Part shown: positions 44,189 through 56,208 of the stretch, one piece after another
Position numbering within the stretch: position 1 is the first letter of the stretch
Layout: every line of letters begins with the position of its first letter
NCBI GenBank assembly: GCA_021800165.1
Contig: JAJYZF010000019.1
Location: 1 to 60,427, forward strand
Origin: Planctomycetota bacterium
GTDB taxonomy: Bacteria > Planctomycetota > Phycisphaerae > WQYP01
Direction of reading: 5' to 3'
DNA length: 60,427 bases
The notes under the pieces: generated by a model
Databases searched by the model: none
What the model was told of the DNA's origin: nothing
Seen by the model: only the letters and a program-made list of their open reading frames with translations
Made by a program: the position numbers and the translations under genes

Positions 44189-46669
44189 ATGGGTCTGATT
44201 TGGCTTCATCCCTGGCGGCTGATCGTGGCCGTGGCCGTGGTGCTGCTGCTGGCGGTTTTGCTGGTGCGCAGCGGTCGGATGACGTGGCGATGGAAACTGC
44301 GATGCCTTGTTTGGCCGGCGCTGGGGGCGATGTTATGGGCAGCCGCGGCGGCGGAGCCTTTTTTACAAGTTGCGCCGCGGACCGACCATCTCGTGGTGCT
44401 GCTGGATTTGTCCGCCGGAGCCCGCACCGCCCCCTGGCAGGATCCGCAGTGGTTGCGGGCGTTTTTGGGCCAGCGTCTGCCAGCGGCCATGCGGGTTACG
44501 GTGGTGGGCTTTGGCACGCAATGTCAGGTGCTGCGGCGCGACGTGTCGCTGGAGAATCCGGGTGGCTGGCCGAAGGCCTGGGCGGTGCGGTCGCTGTCTC
44601 ATGCGGTGTTCGCGCGGGCCTTGGCCTGGAACAGGCCGGGGTTATCGCACGCACCGCGCTGGCTTTTCACCGCGGGGCTGGCCCCCTGGCCAAGGTTGAA
44701 GCTGAAAAGTTTGCCGTTTACGGTGGCGCTGACCCTGGTGCGACCCACGAGGGTGGATGTCGGCATAACCAACCTGCGGGCCTGGCGCAGCGCCGGGAGT
44801 GTTACCCTGGTGGGCACGATTCGCTGCACCGGCAAGGCCCAGGTGATGTTGCAGGCTTACCGCAACGGTATACGTATTGCGGACCAACCGATCACGTTGG
44901 CCCGGGCGGGCGTGCGCCGGGTGCGCATCCGGGACGTTTTGCCGGACGACCATCGGATATGGGATTACCGCGTGAAGTTGGTCGGTGTCGACCCGTGGCC
45001 GGAGGATAATCAGGCCGCTATTTTGGTGGAGCCGCCGCATCCTGCGTCGGTGTTGATCGTGACGCGGCACCCTGGGAATTGGCCTGCGGCAATGGGGGCG
45101 TGGCATTGGCGGGTCGTAGGGCCGGGCGCATTTCCGACCACCCCGCGGCGGTTGCAACGTTATCGGATGGTGGTGTTAAGCAACATTCCGCAGGCGTTTC
45201 TGCCGCCGCGGGCCGCCGCGATTCTGGGCGGGTTTGTCCGCCGGACGGGAGGCGGGTTGTTGATCGCGGGTTCCTGCTGTGCGTTTGGGCCGGGGGGATA
45301 TGCGGTACGGCGGGGGGTGGGCGCCGAGGGCCGCCCGGAGTTCACACTGGAAGGTTTATCGCCATTGGCCAGCGTGCCGCCCAACCGCAAGCCGGTGCAT
45401 GTGATATTCCTCATTGATGAGAGCGGATCCATGATCGATCATGTCCCAGGTACCGCGGGCCAGAGTGAATTTAACGTCGCCACCCATGCGGTACTCAATG
45501 CCGTAGCGGCGCTGCATAAGACCGACCGGGTAAAGATTTTTGGATTTAACGGCCAGACCAGGCTGCTGCTGGGAGGGACGGTGGGCGCGATCCGGGAAAA
45601 AATTGTTTCGCACCTTTCCGCGATTGTACCGACCGGCGCAACCAACCCGGATTCCGCTCTGCCGGTCTTAAGAAGAGTGCTGCGGTCCGGAAACATTTTA
45701 ATTGTGCTTACCGACGGGCGCATTGCCAAAATGAACGTGGCGGCCTGGAGGCGAATTATTCGCGCGCGGCATATCAAGTTGGTGGTGGTGGCCCCGCTGA
45801 CCCAAGATTCGCTGCTGACACACGTGGCGGCGGCCACCGGGGCCCTGCGGTTTTCCACGCATCAATTTCGTCGTTGGCCGGCGATGTTACGCACGGCTCT
45901 GCAGAGAGAACTGGCGGGAAAGGCGCGAACCACGGCCTTATCCTGGCACGAAGAGGGAGGACGTCTAGGCGGTATAACCCATGCCTGGATTGAGGTATAT
46001 CAAAAGGCGGGGGCCAAATTGCTGGCTGCGGCCAATCAGGGGAATCATCCGCTGGCGGCGGTTTGGCGACTGGGGCTGGGGCATGTGGCGGCCCTGGCCT
46101 TCTCGGAGAAATCGGCGGCCTATCGGCGGTTGGTCCAGCGGATTCTCCAAACCATTGTGCCACCTCCGGGGAATCCCAACTTTGTGCTAAGCCAGCGTCG
46201 GACGGGCCGGACCTGGCGGGTACGGGTGCGGGCGAGAAATGCTCAGGGCTTTATCAATGGCGCTGCTCTATTCATGCGGTTGGCGGCGTCTTCACCCGGG
46301 GCCGCCAGGCAGATTCCCCTGAGGCAGATTGGGCCGGGAGAATACCAGGCGACGGCCAGGCTGACCGGTCGAGAGGCCGTGGCTGCGACTGTTACGGAGC
46401 ATCGGTTGGGTCGAGATATATTCATTGGAATGCTCAATGGGCCGGCTTTGGCGGGGCCGTATTTTCCGGCGACCGCCCGCGTGTATCGCTGTCCGTGGAA
46501 AAATGTGCGTTGGATGAATGTTGCGGTTTCCCACCAGCGTGTTAGAGCGGGTGCCAAGTGGCAGCCGCGACGAAAAGGTACCCGGCTGAGCCTGGCTCCA
46601 ATGCTGCTGTGGGCCGGGATTATCGTGATGCTGGCAGTGCTGTGGGCGGGCAAGGTGAAATTGCGGTAG
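44189..46669 (+). CDS. Large membrane protein with VWA domain
   Basis: 826 residues. Two N-terminal transmembrane segments (about 8-25 and 38-55) and one at the C-terminus (about 803-820), flanking a large extracytoplasmic part. The N-terminal part holds a VWA-like fold (VVLLDLSAGART, degenerate metal site). In the middle VVLSNIPQAFLPPRAAAILGG followed by RTGGGLLIAGSCCAFGPGGY looks like the glutamine-amidotransferase-like fold often found in such proteins. A full VWA domain near 404-580 has IFLIDESGSM with the DxSxS metal site. This matches the BatA/CoxE-linked or DUF-type planctomycetal VWA membrane proteins; function unknown. Confidence 0.8.
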   Translation: MGLIWLHPWRLIVAVAVVLLLAVLLVRSGRMTWRWKLRCLVWPALGAMLWAAAAAEPFLQVAPRTDHLVVLLDLSAGARTAPWQDPQWLRAFLGQRLPAAMRVTVVGFGTQCQVLRRDVSLENPGGWPKAWAVRSLSHAVFARALAWNRPGLSHAPRWLFTAGLAPWPRLKLKSLPFTVALTLVRPTRVDVGITNLRAWRSAGSVTLVGTIRCTGKAQVMLQAYRNGIRIADQPITLARAGVRRVRIRDVLPDDHRIWDYRVKLVGVDPWPEDNQAAILVEPPHPASVLIVTRHPGNWPAAMGAWHWRVVGPGAFPTTPRRLQRYRMVVLSNIPQAFLPPRAAAILGGFVRRTGGGLLIAGSCCAFGPGGYAVRRGVGAEGRPEFTLEGLSPLASVPPNRKPVHVIFLIDESGSMIDHVPGTAGQSEFNVATHAVLNAVAALHKTDRVKIFGFNGQTRLLLGGTVGAIREKIVSHLSAIVPTGATNPDSALPVLRRVLRSGNILIVLTDGRIAKMNVAAWRRIIRARHIKLVVVAPLTQDSLLTHVAAATGALRFSTHQFRRWPAMLRTALQRELAGKARTTALSWHEEGGRLGGITHAWIEVYQKAGAKLLAAANQGNHPLAAVWRLGLGHVAALAFSEKSAAYRRLVQRILQTIVPPPGNPNFVLSQRRTGRTWRVRVRARNAQGFINGAALFMRLAASSPGAARQIPLRQIGPGEYQATARLTGREAVAATVTEHRLGRDIFIGMLNGPALAGPYFPATARVYRCPWKNVRWMNVAVSHQRVRAGAKWQPRRKGTRLSLAPMLLWAGIIVMLAVLWAGKVKLR

Positions 46670-46734
46670 GGACGGGGCAAAATTACTTTAGGCTTTCCGG
46701 CTGGTCCTTTTTGGCCGGGGGCTTCGCTATTGGC

Positions 46735-46785
46735 TCGTTACAGACCCACCGGCGGGGTATGCGCCTCACTCACGCCTCGCCGACG
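46735..46785. repeat. Repeat R10, inverted partner of 9083-9130
   Basis: Contains CAGACCCACCGGCGGGGTATG and CTCACTCACGCCTC; its reverse complement matches 9085-9130 in about nine of ten bases over 46 bases, including the flanking AACGAGC. It lies between the VWA gene and pheA; no other feature is in this gap of 238 bases. Confidence 0.6.
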
Positions 46786-46907
46786 GCCCTACACGCAGCC
46801 AACGACTAAGCGATGTTCCGGCACGCTTGGCGTGTGGATCTGTGGTGGCGGCGCTTGCCGTAGGTGTCGGGTCCGCTTACGATTCGGCTTCGATAACGAG
46901 GTGGTTT

Positions 46908-48002
46908 ATGGTCGATGATGATTCATTAGCTCCGTTGCGGGGGCAGATAGACGAGTTGGACCGCCGCATTGTTGAATTGCTCAATTCCCGTGCGCGCATC
47001 GTGGTGGAAATAGGTAAGATCAAACATCAGGCCAATACGCCCATTTATGCGCCGGATCGGGAAAAAACCGTGCTGGAGCGAATTCGTCGGGTGAACCGCG
47101 AGCAGGGCGGTCCGCTGCCCGATACGTGTCTTGAGGCGATCTACCGTGAGTTGATGTCGGGCAGTTTTGCATTGGAAAAGCCGCTGCGGATTGCCTTTTT
47201 AGGACCACAGGGCAGTTTTTCGCATTTGGCCTCAAAAAAGAAGTTTGGCTCTTCGGTGGATCATGTTCCGGTGGTGGATATTGCCGCGGTTTTTGATGAG
47301 GTGGGGCGCGGTCATGCGGATCTGGGCCTGGCGCCCATTGAAAATTCCACCATCGGCGGCATTGTGGAAACGATGGACGCCTTTCTGGAGCACCGCAACA
47401 TTACCATTGTAGCCGAGGTGCTGATTGCCATTCACCACCATCTGCTGGCGCGCTGCGAGGCGGCGGATATCCGAACCATTTACAGTAAGCCGGAAGTGTT
47501 GGATCAGTGTCGGCGGTGGCTGAATGCGACGATGCCCGAGGCCCAGCGCATTGCCGTTGGTTCCAGCAGCAAAGCCGCGGAAATGGCGGCCCGGGAAGAC
47601 AAAACCGCGGCCATTGGTTCATCCCTGGCGGCGGAGGTTTACGGGCTGAAAACGCTCTTTGCCAATATTGAAGATAATCCGCACAATGTTACACGCTTTC
47701 TCATCATTGGCCGTGCGCCGGCTAAACGCAGTGGCGATGATAAAACGTCGATTATTTTTACCACCACGCATAAAAGCGGTGCGCTGGTGGATGTGCTGGA
47801 GGTGTTTCGCAACCACCAGATCAACCTGACAAACATCGACACCCGTCCGAGCCAGAAGCGGAATTTTGAATATTATTTCTTCACCGATCTGGTAGGCCAT
47901 GCGGAAGATCAGCCCGTGGCCAAGGCCTTGGCGGAGGCCCAAAAGCACTGCCTGCAGTTGGCGGTGCTGGGCAGTTTTCCACGCGCCTTGGAAACGTTGT
48001 AA
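46908..48002 (+). CDS. pheA: Chorismate mutase / prephenate dehydratase
   Basis: 364 residues from ATG 46908, with GAGG about six bases upstream. The N-terminal chorismate mutase (residues 1-90, with LDRRIVELLNSRARIVVEIG and YAPDREKTVLERI) is fused to prephenate dehydratase (about 95-275, GPQGSFSHLASKK, APIENSTIGGIVETMDAF, VTRFLIIG) and an ACT domain (about 285-360, with SGALVDVLEVF and NIDTRPSQKRNFEYYFFTDL in place of the usual ESRP). It makes phenylpyruvate; the ACT domain suggests feedback by phenylalanine. Domain order and length are standard. Confidence 0.95.
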   Translation: MVDDDSLAPLRGQIDELDRRIVELLNSRARIVVEIGKIKHQANTPIYAPDREKTVLERIRRVNREQGGPLPDTCLEAIYRELMSGSFALEKPLRIAFLGPQGSFSHLASKKKFGSSVDHVPVVDIAAVFDEVGRGHADLGLAPIENSTIGGIVETMDAFLEHRNITIVAEVLIAIHHHLLARCEAADIRTIYSKPEVLDQCRRWLNATMPEAQRIAVGSSSKAAEMAAREDKTAAIGSSLAAEVYGLKTLFANIEDNPHNVTRFLIIGRAPAKRSGDDKTSIIFTTTHKSGALVDVLEVFRNHQINLTNIDTRPSQKRNFEYYFFTDLVGHAEDQPVAKALAEAQKHCLQLAVLGSFPRALETL

Positions 48003-48117
48003 TGGGGTGGTTCAGGGCTGTTGGCCGGACGTTGCGGCCAACGGTTGACGGAATCCGGCGGCCCGGTTAAACTTCACAAGTGTTCCGAGTTGACGGGGAG
48101 ACTTGGAGCGGCTAGGG

Positions 48118-48700
48118 TTATGGGCAAGAGGAGCGGGAGTGGTTGTTAAGAGATGGTGAGCGTGACTTGACATAGCCGTTAAGGTCGGCTAAAGTTAAGG
48201 TATGAAAGCAAGCCAAGGTAAAAGGCGTTGGCTTGCCAACCTGCGGATGGCAGGTTAGAATGAAAAACTGAAATGAGAGATGCGAGCGAAAAATTAGGAA
48301 GTTGGTCTGGTGCCAAACGCCTGTGTTAGCCGATGACCAATAGCTTGTAAAACCGGAAATATCCGGCGAAAGGAAATGGAAAAAAGTCAGTCGAACGTGC
48401 CCTACTGGCGAAAGCATGTCGGGGTTCAAGGCTGGCTTAAATAAGGAGCTGCGGTTGCCAATTAACACATTGTTGGCATGCATCGTATAAAATCCCGCCT
48501 GATTTGGATTCCCACTAAAAGGGGGCCATCGGCGGAAGTCGATGTGCCAATGATACAACTGAAATAGAGCCGCAAGTAGGCTGTGGTGGTGTCAGGTTTT
48601 CCGCACCTGCTCAATGGTGGCTATGTCCGCCGATTGGGTAAGTGCCGACGACTTGATGAATTTCGTCGGACGTTCTTTGACAAGTGAAGATTGCGTGATG
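48118..48700 (+). ncRNA. Highly structured leader or unassigned RNA upstream of 23S
   Basis: No credible protein gene lies in 48003-48930. Instead there are several good hairpins on the plus strand: AGCCG/CGGCT (48174-48190), a perfect 9-bp stem GCAAGCCAA/TTGGCTTGC (48208-48236), a perfect 7-bp stem AACCTGC/GCAGGTT (48238-48256), TGCCAA/TTGGCA (48456-48478) and CCGACGA/TCGTCGG (48645-48669). The stretch is full of GAAA-type motifs and reads like a structured RNA. A TTGACA at 48167-48172 with TAAAGT 17 bases later could be a promoter, but overlaps the first stem. It could be a long rRNA leader or a separate RNA; no known family was recognised (RNase P, tmRNA, 6S and SRP signatures were looked for and not found). 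Confidence 0.4.
48645..48683 (+). promoter_or_regulatory. rRNA antitermination-like site (hairpin plus boxA-like sequence)
   Basis: The stem CCGACGA/TCGTCGG is followed directly by CGTTCTTTGACAA (48671-48683), close to bacterial rRNA boxA elements (TGCTCTTTGACA). A hairpin followed by boxA about 250 bases before 23S is what Nus-dependent antitermination requires. Function is inferred from resemblance. Confidence 0.5.
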
Positions 48701-48915
48701 TGGTTTTAAAAACTACACAAATCCAAGCTCATATTAAATCGTGAGTCGGTAACGCTGGGTGCGAGGCGGTTGAAACTGCGGTAAAACGTGGTGGAGATCG
48801 GCTGAGTTTCTGGTGGTTGGCGACGCACGATGTCAAGAGCGCTAAAAAACGATTACATTCTACCCATTGAATGTAGTCGCCATAGTTACTCGAAGGTGGT
48901 TTGAAGGCAATGATA

Positions 48916-48934
48916 GACGATTGTAAATCATTGT

Positions 48935-48942
<8 letters not shown>
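48916..48942 (+). other. 5' strand of pre-23S processing stem
   Basis: This 27-nt segment (GACGATTG...GTGGTCAAGC) is complementary to 51773-51799 with only three mismatches. The pair would bring the ends of 23S together for RNase III cleavage. A competing local hairpin CAATGAT/ATCATTG (48908-48933) overlaps it. Confidence 0.85.
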
Positions 48943-51772
<2,830 letters not shown>

Positions 51773-51782
<10 letters not shown>

Positions 51783-51799
51783 TTTGATTTTCAATCGTC
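51773..51799 (+). other. 3' strand of pre-23S processing stem
   Basis: Complement of 48916-48942 (24 of 27 positions pair). Contains the 3' end of mature 23S and the first trailing bases CAATCGTC. Confidence 0.85.
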
Positions 51800-51909
51800 G
51801 TTGATCGAAATCTTTGTTGTCAACGCCACCTTTAAGTAACCATAGTGCTCTTGATTGTGAGTCTTGGCCCATCACGCAATCTTCATTCGCCACGAACGGC
51901 GAGTTCCCT

Positions 51910-51935
51910 GGAAGGATCGGGAAACCGATCCTTCC
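51910..51935 (+). other. Perfect hairpin between 23S and 5S
   Basis: GGAAGGATCGG, loop GAAA, CCGATCCTTCC: an 11-bp perfect stem with a GNRA tetraloop, five bases before 5S. No T-run follows, so it is more likely a processing signal than a terminator. Confidence 0.75.
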
Positions 51936-51940
51936 GGATT

Positions 51941-52050
51941 TCCGGTGCCTTTGCGTCAGGGGTAACACAGCTTCCCATTCCGAACAGCACCGTAAAGCCC
52001 TGACGGCCGATGGTAGTGCTCAACAGTGCGAGAGTAGGTCAGTGCCGGAT
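51941..52050 (+). rRNA. rrf: 5S ribosomal RNA
   Basis: About 110 nt. The terminal helix pairs TCCGGTGCC with AGTGCCGGA. Internal landmarks are CCATTCCGAACAG (loop C region), GCCGATGGTAGTGC and GCGAGAGTAGG (loop E and helix IV). It follows 23S by about 160 bases and is followed by the terminator. Ends are approximate to one or two bases. Confidence 0.95.
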
Positions 52051-52054
52051 TTAT

Positions 52055-52096
52055 GACCCGGGTGAATCGAAAGATTCGCCCGGGTCTTTTTTTTTT
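52055..52096 (+). terminator. Intrinsic terminator of the 23S-5S unit
   Basis: A 14-bp stem GACCCGGGTGAATC / GATTCGCCCGGGTC (one G-U pair) with loop GAAA, followed by ten T. Very strong; it closes the rRNA transcription unit. The 280 bases from here to the M20 gene hold only unconvincing short frames. Confidence 0.95.
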
Positions 52097-52376
52097 GATC
52101 CCATCCTCGCAAGCCAGGCCGGAACTATGGCGGGGACACGCCCAATCCGGGTCCAAGGGAAGCATTTTTGCTTCCGTATGCGCAGATCCGGCCACAATGG
52201 ATGACCACACTTTGGTGTCCGCTGGGTCCTTGCACTGCCCGTTGCCACGGATAACATGGTTTGTGGACCGGCCTTTTGGGGCTTCATCGGCGAAAGGGCC
52301 GCCAATGTTTCCCGGCAAGAGCATCAATTCGCCGCAGGCTCGTGGTCGCGTCTGAAAGGTATGAAGGTGCGTGTTG

Positions 52377-53597
52377 ATGAGTGGTTACGAAAGTCATATA
52401 GCCTCCATCGCATCGCAGCGGAATCGGATGCGGGATTTAATCATTCAATGGGCGAACATCAATTCCGGCAGCCGCCACGTAGCCGGATTGGAAAAGATGG
52501 CTGCGGTGGTGGTGGAGGATTTTGCGGGGCTGCATGCCACGGTCGAGCGGATCGCGTTGCCTGCCCAGAGCGTTGTGGCCGCGGATGGGACATTGCACCA
52601 GGTGCCGCTGGGACCGGCGATTTCGATGGTCAAGCGACCGAAAAGCCGGCGGCGTGTCTTTCTGGGAATTCATGCAGATACCGTTTATTCTCCGGCGAAC
52701 CCATTTCAGAAAGCCTGCGAAACGTCGCCCGGTAAGCTTACCGGTCCCGGCGTGCTGGATGCCAAGGGTGGGCTGGCGGTGCTGCTTTTAGCTCTTGAAA
52801 CGCTGGAAAAAAGTCCGTGGGCCGGCAATATCGGCTGGGAAGTATTGATTAACCCGGATGAGGAAATCGGTTCGCCGGGGTCCGGGCCGATCCTGGCGGC
52901 GGCGGCGCGGCGGAACCATCTGGGCCTGGTGTTTGAACCGGCGCTGCCCAACGGCAACCTGGTCAGTGATCGCAAGGGTTCGGGCAATTTTACCTTCATC
53001 GTGCGGGGCCGCAGTGCGCACGCGGGCCGGGATATTACCGTCGGGCGTAACGCGATTGCGGCCTTGGCGGAAGCGGTGGTTCGTATCAATGCCGTGCTTG
53101 GCCGAATGGACGCGGTAAGCGTGAACGTGGGGCAGATTGAAGGTGGAACGGCGCTGAATGTGGTGCCGGCACTGGCACTGTGTCGGATCAATGTACGTGT
53201 TGAAGCCCAGGAACAGCAGGCCCGGGTGCGTTCCCACCTCGAGACCATAGCCGCGGACATTTCCGGCCGGGAGGGCTTTAGTGCGCAGGTTCTGGGCGAT
53301 TTTCATGCGCCGCCTCGCGCGGCCGATGCGGCCATGCTGTTGTGGCTGGAACGGGCTTGCGCCTGCGGGGCGGAGTTGGGTTTGAATATCTCCTGGCAAG
53401 GCAGTGGTGGAACCTGCGACGGCAACCGCCTGGCGGCGAACGGCTTAACTACCCTGGATACCCTGGGGCCGGTGGGGGGTGAGATTCACAGCCCGCAGGA
53501 ATATCTGCTGCTGGATTCGCTGGTGCCCCGGGCGTCGCTGGCGGCATTGTTGCTGCTGAAAGTGGCCGCGGGCGAATACGGCTGTTCCGGTACGTAG
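52377..53597 (+). CDS. M20-family metallohydrolase
   Basis: 406 residues from ATG 52377; AAGG nine bases upstream. It is an M20 (ArgE/DapE/CPG2) zinc hydrolase by motifs FLGIHADTVYS (metal His-x-Asp), GPGVLDAKGG (bridging Asp), NPDEEIGSPGSG (catalytic Glu) and the dimerisation domain around RGRSAHAGRDITVGRNAI. Such enzymes cleave N-acyl or peptide bonds of amino acids. It opens the ast operon, where the canonical succinylglutamate desuccinylase AstE (unrelated fold) is not seen; I infer that this protein may do that last step. A carboxypeptidase or deacetylase role is equally possible from sequence alone. Confidence 0.85.
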   Translation: MSGYESHIASIASQRNRMRDLIIQWANINSGSRHVAGLEKMAAVVVEDFAGLHATVERIALPAQSVVAADGTLHQVPLGPAISMVKRPKSRRRVFLGIHADTVYSPANPFQKACETSPGKLTGPGVLDAKGGLAVLLLALETLEKSPWAGNIGWEVLINPDEEIGSPGSGPILAAAARRNHLGLVFEPALPNGNLVSDRKGSGNFTFIVRGRSAHAGRDITVGRNAIAALAEAVVRINAVLGRMDAVSVNVGQIEGGTALNVVPALALCRINVRVEAQEQQARVRSHLETIAADISGREGFSAQVLGDFHAPPRAADAAMLLWLERACACGAELGLNISWQGSGGTCDGNRLAANGLTTLDTLGPVGGEIHSPQEYLLLDSLVPRASLAALLLLKVAAGEYGCSGT

Positions 53598-53699
53598 TAT
53601 CGTCAGCGGCGATGCCGGATGCACGGCTCGGACGAAGCTCCCGAAAATAAAACGGCCGCCATGGTGATTGGGCCGATAGAATCAAGAAAGGGGAATTGT

Positions 53700-54746
53700 A
53701 TGATGGTGCTTCGCCCAATTCGCCATACTGATCTGGAATCGCTGCTGGCCATGGCTGGTCAGGCGGGGTATGGGATGACCACATTGCCGCCGGATAAAAC
53801 CCTGCTGCAGAGGCGCATCGAGGAGTCGATGGATGCGTTTGTCATTCATCCCGAAAAGCCGCGTGGGGAAACCTATTTGTTTATTTTGGAGGATACCGCC
53901 ACCGGCCGTCCGGCGGGTGTGTGCGGCATGGTTTCCAAGGTGGGCGGGTTTGATCCGTTTTTCAGCTACCGCATCCGCGGCATTCCTCTGGTTTCGCCCA
54001 TGCTGGGCCTCAACAAAACCATGCCGGTGCTGGAGCTGACCATTATGTACGATGGGCCAGCCATTGTGGGTAGTTTGTTTCTATTGCCGGAGTACCGCAA
54101 GGACGGCAATGGGCGGTTGCTGTCGCTGGCGCGTTTTCTGTTTATGGCGCAGTTTCCCCAGCGTTTTGATCCGCACGTGATTGCGGAAATGCGCGGCAAG
54201 ATTGAGGCCGACGGACGCTCGCCTTTTTGGGATGCCGTCGGACGGCATTTTTTTGATATCGACTTTCCCCGGGCGGATTATCTGACCATGGTGGACAAGA
54301 AGTTTATTGTGGAATTGATGCCCCGGCACCCCATTTATATTCCTTTGCTGGGGGCGGCGGCCCAGGAAGCCATCGGCAAAGTACATCCGGCCACGCAACC
54401 AGCGCTGAAAATTCTACAGGATGAGGGCTTTGTCTTTGAAAACATGGTGGACATATTTGAAGCCGGAGCGGTGGTGGGTTGCCCCCGCGATCAGATTCGC
54501 ACGGTGCGGGAAAGCCGCGTGGGCAAGGTCCGGCGCATTGCCGAACTGCCGCAGGATGCCCAGATTCTTGGGCTATCGAACACCACGCTGGATTTTCGGG
54601 CATGTCGGGCGGGGGTATTGGTGGACGGTGATGGCGGGGTGCAAATCGACAGCTCCAGTGCTAAGGCCCTGTCGGTGCAAGCGGGAGACGACATTCGCTA
54701 CGTAACACTGCGCAGCGGCACGGTGCGAGGTACTGATCATGGCTGA
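53700..54746 (+). CDS. astA: Arginine N-succinyltransferase
   Basis: 348 residues from ATG 53700, preceded by AAAGGGG. First enzyme of the AST pathway: succinyl-CoA plus arginine to N2-succinylarginine. Family motifs are MRGKIEADGRSPFWDAVGRHFF, DYLTMVDKKFIVELMPRHPIY, AIGKVHPATQPALKILQDEGF and MVDIFEAGAVVGC. The length matches AstA. It lies 103 bases after the M20 gene and overlaps astD by eight bases. Confidence 0.93.
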   Translation: MMVLRPIRHTDLESLLAMAGQAGYGMTTLPPDKTLLQRRIEESMDAFVIHPEKPRGETYLFILEDTATGRPAGVCGMVSKVGGFDPFFSYRIRGIPLVSPMLGLNKTMPVLELTIMYDGPAIVGSLFLLPEYRKDGNGRLLSLARFLFMAQFPQRFDPHVIAEMRGKIEADGRSPFWDAVGRHFFDIDFPRADYLTMVDKKFIVELMPRHPIYIPLLGAAAQEAIGKVHPATQPALKILQDEGFVFENMVDIFEAGAVVGCPRDQIRTVRESRVGKVRRIAELPQDAQILGLSNTTLDFRACRAGVLVDGDGGVQIDSSSAKALSVQAGDDIRYVTLRSGTVRGTDHG

Positions 54747-56208
54747 CGCGGGCGATGGGTTTATCGGCGGCGCGTGGCAGGCCGGCCACGGCGACCTTAT
54801 TGAATCGCACAATCCGCTGGATGGGACGGTGGTGTGGCGTGGTCGGGCCGCGGATGCGGCACAGGTTCATCAGGCGGTGGCGGCGGCCAAGGCGGCCTTT
54901 GGCGGCTGGGCGGGTTTGAGCACGGGCCAACGTACCGACTTTCTGGCTGGTTTTACAGGCTTGCTGGAAAAGCATCGGGCGGCATTGGCAGCGGCCATAT
55001 CGGTGGAAACCGGCAAACCCCACTGGGAAGCCCAGGCGGAAATATCGGCGATGCAGGGTAAGTTTACCATTGCCTGCCGGGCTTATGCCGTGCGCCGCGC
55101 CCAGAGCCGGATCGACTTGCCGGAGGCCACGGGCTATACCCGTTTTCGACCGCACGGGGCCATTGCGGTCTTCGGGCCGTTTAACATGCCCGGACATCTG
55201 CCGCACGGCCATATTTTGCCAGCCCTACTGGCGGGCAATACCATTGTTTTTAAGCCCAGTGAACTTACGCCGGGGGTGGGCCAATGGCTGGCGGAGCTCT
55301 GGCAGGAAGCGCAGCTTCCTCCGGGGGTGTTTAATTTGATTCAAGGTGATGGGCGGGTGGGCCAGGCTTTGGGGAATGAGCCGGATTTGGATGGTCTATT
55401 TTTTACCGGCAGTTTTCGCGCCGGCGCGGCTTTGGCAAAGGCATCGGTGGCATTTCCGCAGCGCATCGTGGCACTGGAAATGGGAGGAAATAATCCGCTG
55501 GTCGTTTGGGAGGCGGCGGATGTTAAAGCGGCGGTGAGGACCATCATGGTGTCGGCATTTATCACCGCGGGTCAAAGATGCAGTTGTGCCCGCAGACTGG
55601 TGCTTCCGCGAGAGGGCGCGGGAGACGCCGTGGTGGAAGAGCTTATACGTGCGACAGGGCAGCTTCGCATTGGAGCGCCCCATCTGCGTCCGGAGCCATT
55701 CATGGGGCCGCTGATCACGCGGGCCGCGGCCCTACGGGTGCTGGAGGCGCAAGGAGCGATGGTGGCCGGCGGCGGATCAGCACTGCTTGTGGCCCAAGCC
55801 CGACCGGAATCGCCAGCGCTGCTGACGCCCGGCATCGTGGATGTTACCGCCATGGCCAAGCGCGGTGATGAAGAAATCTTCGGCCCGTTGCTGCAGGTTG
55901 TTCGGGTGGCGGATTTTGAGGCGGCGATGGTGGAGGCCGGCCGGACGCGTTATGGGCTTTCGGCGGCAATTCTCACCGACCGGCGGGATTTATATCAGGT
56001 GTTTCGTGAACGCAGCAAAGCGGGCGTCATCAATTGGAATCGGCCCACGACCGGAGCCTCCAGCGAACTGCCTTTTGGGGGCACGGGCCACAGCGGCAAC
56101 CACCGGCCGGCCGGATATTATTCCGCCGATTACTGCGATTACCCTGTGGCCTCGCTGGAATCCGACAAGCTGGGGTCGTCGTGGTTGCCACCGGGAATAA
56201 ACCAATGA
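54739..56208 (+). CDS. astD: Succinylglutamate-semialdehyde dehydrogenase
   Basis: 489 residues. It oxidises N-succinylglutamate semialdehyde with NAD. Aldehyde dehydrogenase signatures are visible: FGPFNMPGHLPHGHILPALL, TIVFKPSELTPG, VALEMGGNNPLVVWE (catalytic Glu) and TAGQRCSCARRLVL (catalytic Cys near residue 278). The HLPHGHI stretch is typical for AstD rather than other ALDHs. The stop overlaps the astB start by ATGA. Confidence 0.94.
   Translation: MADAGDGFIGGAWQAGHGDLIESHNPLDGTVVWRGRAADAAQVHQAVAAAKAAFGGWAGLSTGQRTDFLAGFTGLLEKHRAALAAAISVETGKPHWEAQAEISAMQGKFTIACRAYAVRRAQSRIDLPEATGYTRFRPHGAIAVFGPFNMPGHLPHGHILPALLAGNTIVFKPSELTPGVGQWLAELWQEAQLPPGVFNLIQGDGRVGQALGNEPDLDGLFFTGSFRAGAALAKASVAFPQRIVALEMGGNNPLVVWEAADVKAAVRTIMVSAFITAGQRCSCARRLVLPREGAGDAVVEELIRATGQLRIGAPHLRPEPFMGPLITRAAALRVLEAQGAMVAGGGSALLVAQARPESPALLTPGIVDVTAMAKRGDEEIFGPLLQVVRVADFEAAMVEAGRTRYGLSAAILTDRRDLYQVFRERSKAGVINWNRPTTGASSELPFGGTGHSGNHRPAGYYSADYCDYPVASLESDKLGSSWLPPGINQ

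Noticed and set aside
48003..48117. tRNA genes next to the rRNA unit
   Set aside because: No cloverleaf with GGTTCRANNCC-type T-arm was found here or between 23S and 5S.
48118..48558. Minus-strand open frame of about 146 codons in the 23S leader
   Set aside because: Composition is unlike a protein of this genome, there is no ribosome-binding site, and the region is full of RNA stems on the other strand.
48118..48560. Group II intron or RNase P RNA upstream of 23S
   Set aside because: Some phrases resemble intron domain I, but there is no GUGYG start, no domain V-like hairpin and no reverse transcriptase. RNase P (GAGGAAAGTC, ACAGAA) and tmRNA hallmarks are absent. Kept only as unassigned structure.
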